The notes under the pieces were generated by a model that saw only the letters and a program-made list of their open reading frames with translations, did not search any database and was not told the origin of the DNA. Shown here in pieces: positions 13,552 to 17,321 of a DNA stretch of 17,321 bases. The first letter of the stretch is position 1, and each line of letters starts with the position of its first letter. Source of the DNA: JBOGUF01 sp050696075 (lineage in GTDB: Bacteria > Chloroflexota > Chloroflexia > Thermomicrobiales > UBA6265); assembly GCA_050696075.1 (NCBI GenBank), contig JBOGUF010000213.1, forward strand, positions 1 to 17,321, in the 5' to 3' direction. The position numbers and the translations under genes were made by a program.

Positions 13552-15438
13552 CTACGTTTCGTCGTCCGCGATGGGAGTGGTGGGCGTTTCGGTCGGGGTG
13601 GGTTCGGCGGTCGCGCTCGGTTCGATCACCGGGGTGGATTCCTCAGTCGGTGCGGCGGTCGGTTCCAGGGTGGGTTCGACCGTCACCGATGGGTCAGGCG
13701 CCATCGTCGGCTCGGCCGTGAGCGTCGGGATCTCCGGCGTTAGCGTTCCGATCGGCGTCGCCGTCGGCAACGGGGTTACAGTGGCTTCGCCTGCCGCGCT
13801 TTCAAGTGCGCCGCCGGCAACGACGAAGGCATTGGTTTGGGCACGGGCGATCGTGCCGTCGCCGCGCACCGAGGTTGCGCCAGCGGGCGCCCACGATGGG
13901 ACGACGACGTTCAGGTTGGCACTGCCGGAACCGGAGGTCGTCACCGTCGCGAGCTGTTCGTAGCCGCCTTCTCGATGCCAGCGAATACGCACTAATTCGC
14001 GTGCAGCGTAGCCGCGCAAAGAGACGTTGACCGCGTCGCCCGGCGCGGCTTCACCGGGCGTGATCTTGATGCGGGGCGCAACGTCGAAGATGGTTGTTGC
14101 GGTCGTGCCGCCGGACGCCTCGACGTCGTGCGGCCCGAACGGAGAGGCCGGCACGCGGAAGCTCAGGACCGCCCGGCCGGCATCGTCCGTCATCCCGGTC
14201 GCCGTCGTTTCATAGAAGCCGCGGAAGGTCACGGTGACCGGTTGATGCGGTGGGAAATCGGCGAGGGAGGCCGTGACCAGGCTGTTGACCGTTCCCCGCT
14301 CCGGGCTGAGATGGATCGAGCCATCGGGCATGACCTCGACGGCGTTCGTCTGGGCGCGACCACCACCCGAGGCGATGGAGTCGCCGCGCACGGAGTTGGC
14401 GCCGTCGGGCGCCCAGGCGGGCACGGCGACGTCGATATTGGCGCTGCCGGTGCCGGAGGTTGTGACGCGCGCAACCTCTTCCCACGAAGCGCCATTCTGC
14501 CAGCGGATACGCACGATCTCGCGGGCGGCGTAGCCGCGCAACGAGACGTCGACCGTTTGCCCGCGCGCCACCAACCCCGGCGTGATTTTGATGCGCGGAA
14601 CGACCGTGAAGGTCGCGCTCGCGGTCCAATCGCCGGTAAACCAGCGAATCGTATGCGGCCCCATCGGGGCGGCGGGGATGCGGAAACTGCCATGGACCTC
14701 GCCGCGGTCGTCGGTCTGGACCGAGTCGAGGCGCGTGCTGTCCCACCGCACTTGTAGCGGGACGTCTATCGGGAAGTAGATCAGGTCGAACGCAAGGTGG
14801 CTGTTGACGATGCCGCGCTCGGTCGCCGCAACGACCACCGGTTGATCGGGGGAATGACACACGTCGTCCGGCGGCTCCACCACCGTCCCTCCCTCACGGT
14901 GGACGATACGCTGGTAGAAGCGGATCGGTCGCCGCACGCTCCCCTCAACCGATTGACCACCGTGGTCATACCAGAAGATCTCGAGCTGAGCGAGATAGAT
15001 CGGGCCGACCGGCAAGCCGGTGAAGGAGATATCAGAGAACGGCACCCAGGTCGAACCCGAAGCGGTTCTGATGACGATGTCCGACTGGGTGATGAGTTCA
15101 ATAGCGCCGCTGGGCTGCTGTTGGAAGAAGTTGGCTCGGGCGCCAACAACCTGCGAATCGCGGGTCGGCATAACAGATAACGACGCCGCGGTGAGTGTGC
15201 CGGCGACATCGCCCGGAAAACTCCGGAGGTCGTTGACACAGCGCACGCCTGGGTCACCCGCAAGGTCCGTGAATTGATACGGGCCGACGGTGCCCTCGGT
15301 CGATTCCGCCGGCGTCCACGTATGCTCCTCGCTCGTTCCAGGCGAATCCTGAGCCGCGGTCCACAGCGCGGGCGAACCGGCGAGCGCAACCAACAAGAAC
15401 ATCAGGGCAGACAGTCGAAAACGCCGCACACGTACCAT
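13552..15438 (-). CDS. Secreted protein with duplicated Ig-like units and a Thr/Pro tail
   Basis: This 628-residue exported protein is of unknown function. A signal peptide is clear: VRVRRFRLS, then a hydrophobic core, then a likely cut in WTAA-QDS (about residue 29). Residues ~30-195 are unique, with C67 and C194 possibly forming a disulfide. Two homologous units follow (~201-369 and ~373-541). Each has a first half (ERGxVNS ... PxGPH) and a second half beginning PRIKITPG, with VSLRGYAARE(I/L)VRIRW, TTSGxGSAN and W-A-P-x-G-A-x-SVRGD. Both halves look like beta-sandwich Ig-like domains. The tail (~550-628) is Thr/Pro/Glu-rich, like an extracellular stalk or linker, but no sortase motif or membrane anchor ends it. 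I chose the ATG at 15438 (GGAGGGA ten bases upstream) over GTG at 15459. Confidence 0.8.
   Translation of the reverse strand: MVRVRRFRLSALMFLLVALAGSPALWTAAQDSPGTSEEHTWTPAESTEGTVGPYQFTDLAGDPGVRCVNDLRSFPGDVAGTLTAASLSVMPTRDSQVVGARANFFQQQPSGAIELITQSDIVIRTASGSTWVPFSDISFTGLPVGPIYLAQLEIFWYDHGGQSVEGSVRRPIRFYQRIVHREGGTVVEPPDDVCHSPDQPVVVAATERGIVNSHLAFDLIYFPIDVPLQVRWDSTRLDSVQTDDRGEVHGSFRIPAAPMGPHTIRWFTGDWTASATFTVVPRIKITPGLVARGQTVDVSLRGYAAREIVRIRWQNGASWEEVARVTTSGTGSANIDVAVPAWAPDGANSVRGDSIASGGGRAQTNAVEVMPDGSIHLSPERGTVNSLVTASLADFPPHQPVTVTFRGFYETTATGMTDDAGRAVLSFRVPASPFGPHDVEASGGTTATTIFDVAPRIKITPGEAAPGDAVNVSLRGYAARELVRIRWHREGGYEQLATVTTSGSGSANLNVVVPSWAPAGATSVRGDGTIARAQTNAFVVAGGALESAAGEATVTPLPTATPIGTLTPEIPTLTAEPTMAPDPSVTVEPTLEPTAAPTEESTPVIEPSATAEPTPTETPTTPIADDET
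13816..14838 (-). repeat. Intragenic tandem duplication of Ig-like unit
   Basis: Unit 1 (about 14332-14838) and unit 2 (about 13816-14322) encode the same ~169-residue two-domain pattern. The DNA still matches closely in places, for example the block encoding SLRGYAARE at about 14530 and 14010. This points to duplication within the gene rather than separate acquisition. Confidence 0.75.
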
Positions 15439-15537
15439 GAGCGACCGATCCCTCCCCACGGGGCCGGACGTTTCGCCGGTCCATCGACCGTTCCAGTGTT
15501 GTGTTCCGGGACGGGATGCAAAATCGGACAGGGCACT

Positions 15538-15613
15538 CAGCCCTCACCCCGGCGCTTACGCGCCACCCCTCTCCCTCCGTTAAGAGGGAGAGAGGGCCGG
15601 GGGGTGAGGGCTG
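15538..15613. repeat. Interspersed palindromic repeat, copy 2 (possible terminator)
   Basis: The outer arms CAGCCCTCACCCC (15538-15550) and GGGGTGAGGGCTG (15601-15613) are perfect complements. Inside are two more hairpins: GGCGC-TTAC-GCGCC (15551-15564) and CTCTCCCTC / GAGGGAGAG (15569-15577 with 15584-15592). The result is a branched structure. It starts 10 bases after the stop of the ABC binding-protein gene, so it may also end that transcript, although no T run follows. Confidence 0.85.
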
Positions 15614-15622
15614 CTCCTACCG

Positions 15623-17321
15623 CTACTCCGCCGCGTCCACCGGCTCCAGCCAGCCGGTGTAGATCAGCATCGTTGCGATGCCGTCGGCGTACGGACTGTT
15701 CTGCAGGATCGGGTCGCCCTCGGGCGGCCACGCCTTGACGCGTACCCCTTCGATGGCGGCGTTATTGCCATATCGCTCGTAGAGCGGGAGGATAGGCAGC
15801 AGTTCGTTGAACGCTTTGGCAATCCTGCCCACTCTTTCCTTCTGGGCCGCCTCGTCGAGCCCTTCGGCCGACTCGATGACCAATTGCTCGAGGTCGACCT
15901 CGCCGACCGAATCAGTCGTCTGCTTGAGTGGGAAGCCCGTACCCTGGCCGCCGTCGCGGATCGCCAGGGTGTTGTGTGTGAAGAAGTCGGTCACAAAGGC
16001 GAAGTGCGGGTGCGGGTTGTTCGACGATCCCCACCCACGGGTCGCCAACTGGAACTTGCCCTGGTTTACGTCGATCGGGTGCTGGGTGAAGGTGATGGCG
16101 CGCGGCTCGAGCTTAATGCCGAAATTCCCCAACTGCTCGACCACGTCGAGGCTGGCTGCCGAGTTGTCGGCAAATTCGGCCGGGAAGGAGAGTTCCCACT
16201 CGGCGGGCTCGCCGGCCGGTGTCAGCCAGGTGTCGCCGTCCTTGGTCCAACCCACCTCCTGCAACAGCGCGGCCGCTTTCTCCGGATCGAACTCGTACCG
16301 GTTGAGGGCGGCGATGTCCTCCTCGGTCAACCATTGCGGCACCGCGACGTCGCTCATGCCGGCCATGTACTCGACGCCAACGCCGGACTCGGCAAGGGCG
16401 ATCGTCCCGGTCTGCTCGCGGTTGAACGCGTGGGCCAGCGCCTGGCGCACCCGCTTGTCGCCGAAGACGTCGTTCAGGGTGTTGTAGTTGAAGAGGATCG
16501 CCGGGCCGGAGTAGACCGGTGGTCGCAGGATGCGGATACCCGACTCGATGAACTGCAGCTCGGTCGCCGGTGGGAAGCCGTGAGTCGCGTAGTCGACGTC
16601 CTTGGCGAGGACAACCGGGGTGATGTCAGGCGTCTCGCCGTTGAAGTTGACGATGCGATCGAACTTGACGTCAGCGGCATTCCAGGCGAGGTCGTTCTTG
16701 ACCAGGGTCATCTGTGAGTTGGTGATGCTGTTGACGTCGATCATGAACGGGCCGCTGGCGATGACATTCTCAGGCCGGAATTTGGAGAACTCGTCGAGCA
16801 GTTGCTTGCCCTCGTCATCGTCGAGGGTGCCGCCGGCGGTGAAGAAGTCTTCCGCTCGCGCTGCCCAGTCCCCATAGTGAACGTTCGAGAGGGTGTTGAA
16901 GCGGAGCACGTACCGCTCAACGACGGTTGACGGCCGGCTCATGTAGAAGTTGACGGTGTACTCGTCCGGCGCCTCGATCCGGTCAAGGTAGTCCCAGACG
17001 GTGACCTTCATGATTCGGGCGCACCAGAAGGTGGAGAGGACGTCCTGGGCGGTAATCTCGTTCCCGTCGCTCCACTTGGCGCCCTGCCGGAGCTTGATCT
17101 GGAAGTACTCCTCGCCTTCGAACTTCCATTCCGTCGCCAGCAGCGGCAGCCATTCGCGGGACTCCCAGTAGTACATGGCGAACGGCTCGATGATCAGGTC
17201 GCCGTAAATGTTCGGCGGCGCCATGATGGCGTTGGTAACGCCCTGCATCAGGTTGAAGTGGCCGGTGGGGGGAACCTGGTAGGGCCAAGCCGAGTGGAAC
17301 TCCGCGGCGCCGTCCTGTGCC
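15623..17321 (-). CDS. Peptide/nickel-type ABC transporter substrate-binding protein (5'-partial)
   Basis: This family 5 (DppA/OppA-like) solute-binding protein runs off the window; 565 residues are visible and the signal peptide/lipobox lies beyond the edge. The frame is open to the last base, so the ATG at 17248 is internal. Motifs: LLATEWKFEGEEYFQIKLRQ leading to GAKWSDGNEITAQDV (the family 5 signature), SGPFMIDV, LFNYNTLNDVFGDKRVRQAL leading to AHAFNRE, then EFDPEKAAALLQEVGW, and the C-terminal LLPILPLYERYGNNA. It would bind peptides, sugars or other oligomers outside the membrane and hand them to an OppBC-type permease. Permease genes are not downstream here and may lie upstream of it, beyond the window. 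Confidence 0.93.
   Translation of the reverse strand, partial: AQDGAAEFHSAWPYQVPPTGHFNLMQGVTNAIMAPPNIYGDLIIEPFAMYYWESREWLPLLATEWKFEGEEYFQIKLRQGAKWSDGNEITAQDVLSTFWCARIMKVTVWDYLDRIEAPDEYTVNFYMSRPSTVVERYVLRFNTLSNVHYGDWAARAEDFFTAGGTLDDDEGKQLLDEFSKFRPENVIASGPFMIDVNSITNSQMTLVKNDLAWNAADVKFDRIVNFNGETPDITPVVLAKDVDYATHGFPPATELQFIESGIRILRPPVYSGPAILFNYNTLNDVFGDKRVRQALAHAFNREQTGTIALAESGVGVEYMAGMSDVAVPQWLTEEDIAALNRYEFDPEKAAALLQEVGWTKDGDTWLTPAGEPAEWELSFPAEFADNSAASLDVVEQLGNFGIKLEPRAITFTQHPIDVNQGKFQLATRGWGSSNNPHPHFAFVTDFFTHNTLAIRDGGQGTGFPLKQTTDSVGEVDLEQLVIESAEGLDEAAQKERVGRIAKAFNELLPILPLYERYGNNAAIEGVRVKAWPPEGDPILQNSPYADGIATMLIYTGWLEPVDAAE

Noticed and set aside
14128..14757. 209-residue + frame opposite the secreted protein
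   Set aside because: Antisense shadow; the minus frame has a signal peptide and internal domain repeats.

Overview
This is a GC-rich bacterial chromosomal window with dense gene packing, GTG and TTG starts, and interspersed short-tandem and palindromic repeats between genes. The mix is a complete-type Mrp antiporter operon, a class I-alpha glutamine synthetase, a family 5 ABC binding protein, a relic of a LuxR-type ATPase regulator and secreted Ig-like repeat proteins. It suggests a Thermomicrobia/Sphaerobacter-like member of the Chloroflexota. That assignment is an impression from protein style and was not tested by any search.

Layout. Positions 1-5730 (+) hold an mrpABCDEFG operon for a multisubunit Na+/H+ antiporter; mrpA is cut by the window start. 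Every junction is a 4-base ATGA or 4-base TTGA stop/start overlap except mrpE-mrpF. That junction carries a 131-base gap with inverted arrays of 7-base repeats. A second heptad palindrome lies in frame inside mrpE. Positions 5770-6741 (-) hold a small toxin-antitoxin island: a VapB-like antitoxin overlapping a PIN-domain VapC toxin, followed by an orphan Phd-like antitoxin that converges on mrpG. Positions 6886-7905 (+) encode an endonuclease/exonuclease/phosphatase-family hydrolase. Positions 8108-9563 (-) hold glnA with a clear intrinsic terminator and a heptad array at its stop codon.

Positions 9564-10047 contain no intact gene. They include the truncated 5' end of a LuxR-type regulator (Walker A retained), which stops where the GH20 gene begins. 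Positions 10048-12117 (-) encode a GH20 beta-N-acetylhexosaminidase. Positions 12118-12508 hold a palindromic repeat and what looks like a decayed hicAB toxin-antitoxin pair on the + strand. Then come an EamA/DMT permease (12509-13486, -), a secreted protein with two ~170-residue Ig-like repeat units and a Thr/Pro-rich tail (13552-15438, -), a second copy of the palindromic repeat, and the 3' part of a peptide-type ABC substrate-binding protein (15623 to the window end, -).

How it works together. The Mrp genes form one membrane complex. The remaining genes look like independent housekeeping and uptake units separated by relics (LuxR-type, HicAB-like, orphan antitoxin). This makes the middle of the window a site of repeated small insertions and deletions. 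The most interesting non-gene signal is the family of heptad-based inverted-repeat elements, one of which has become coding sequence in mrpE.
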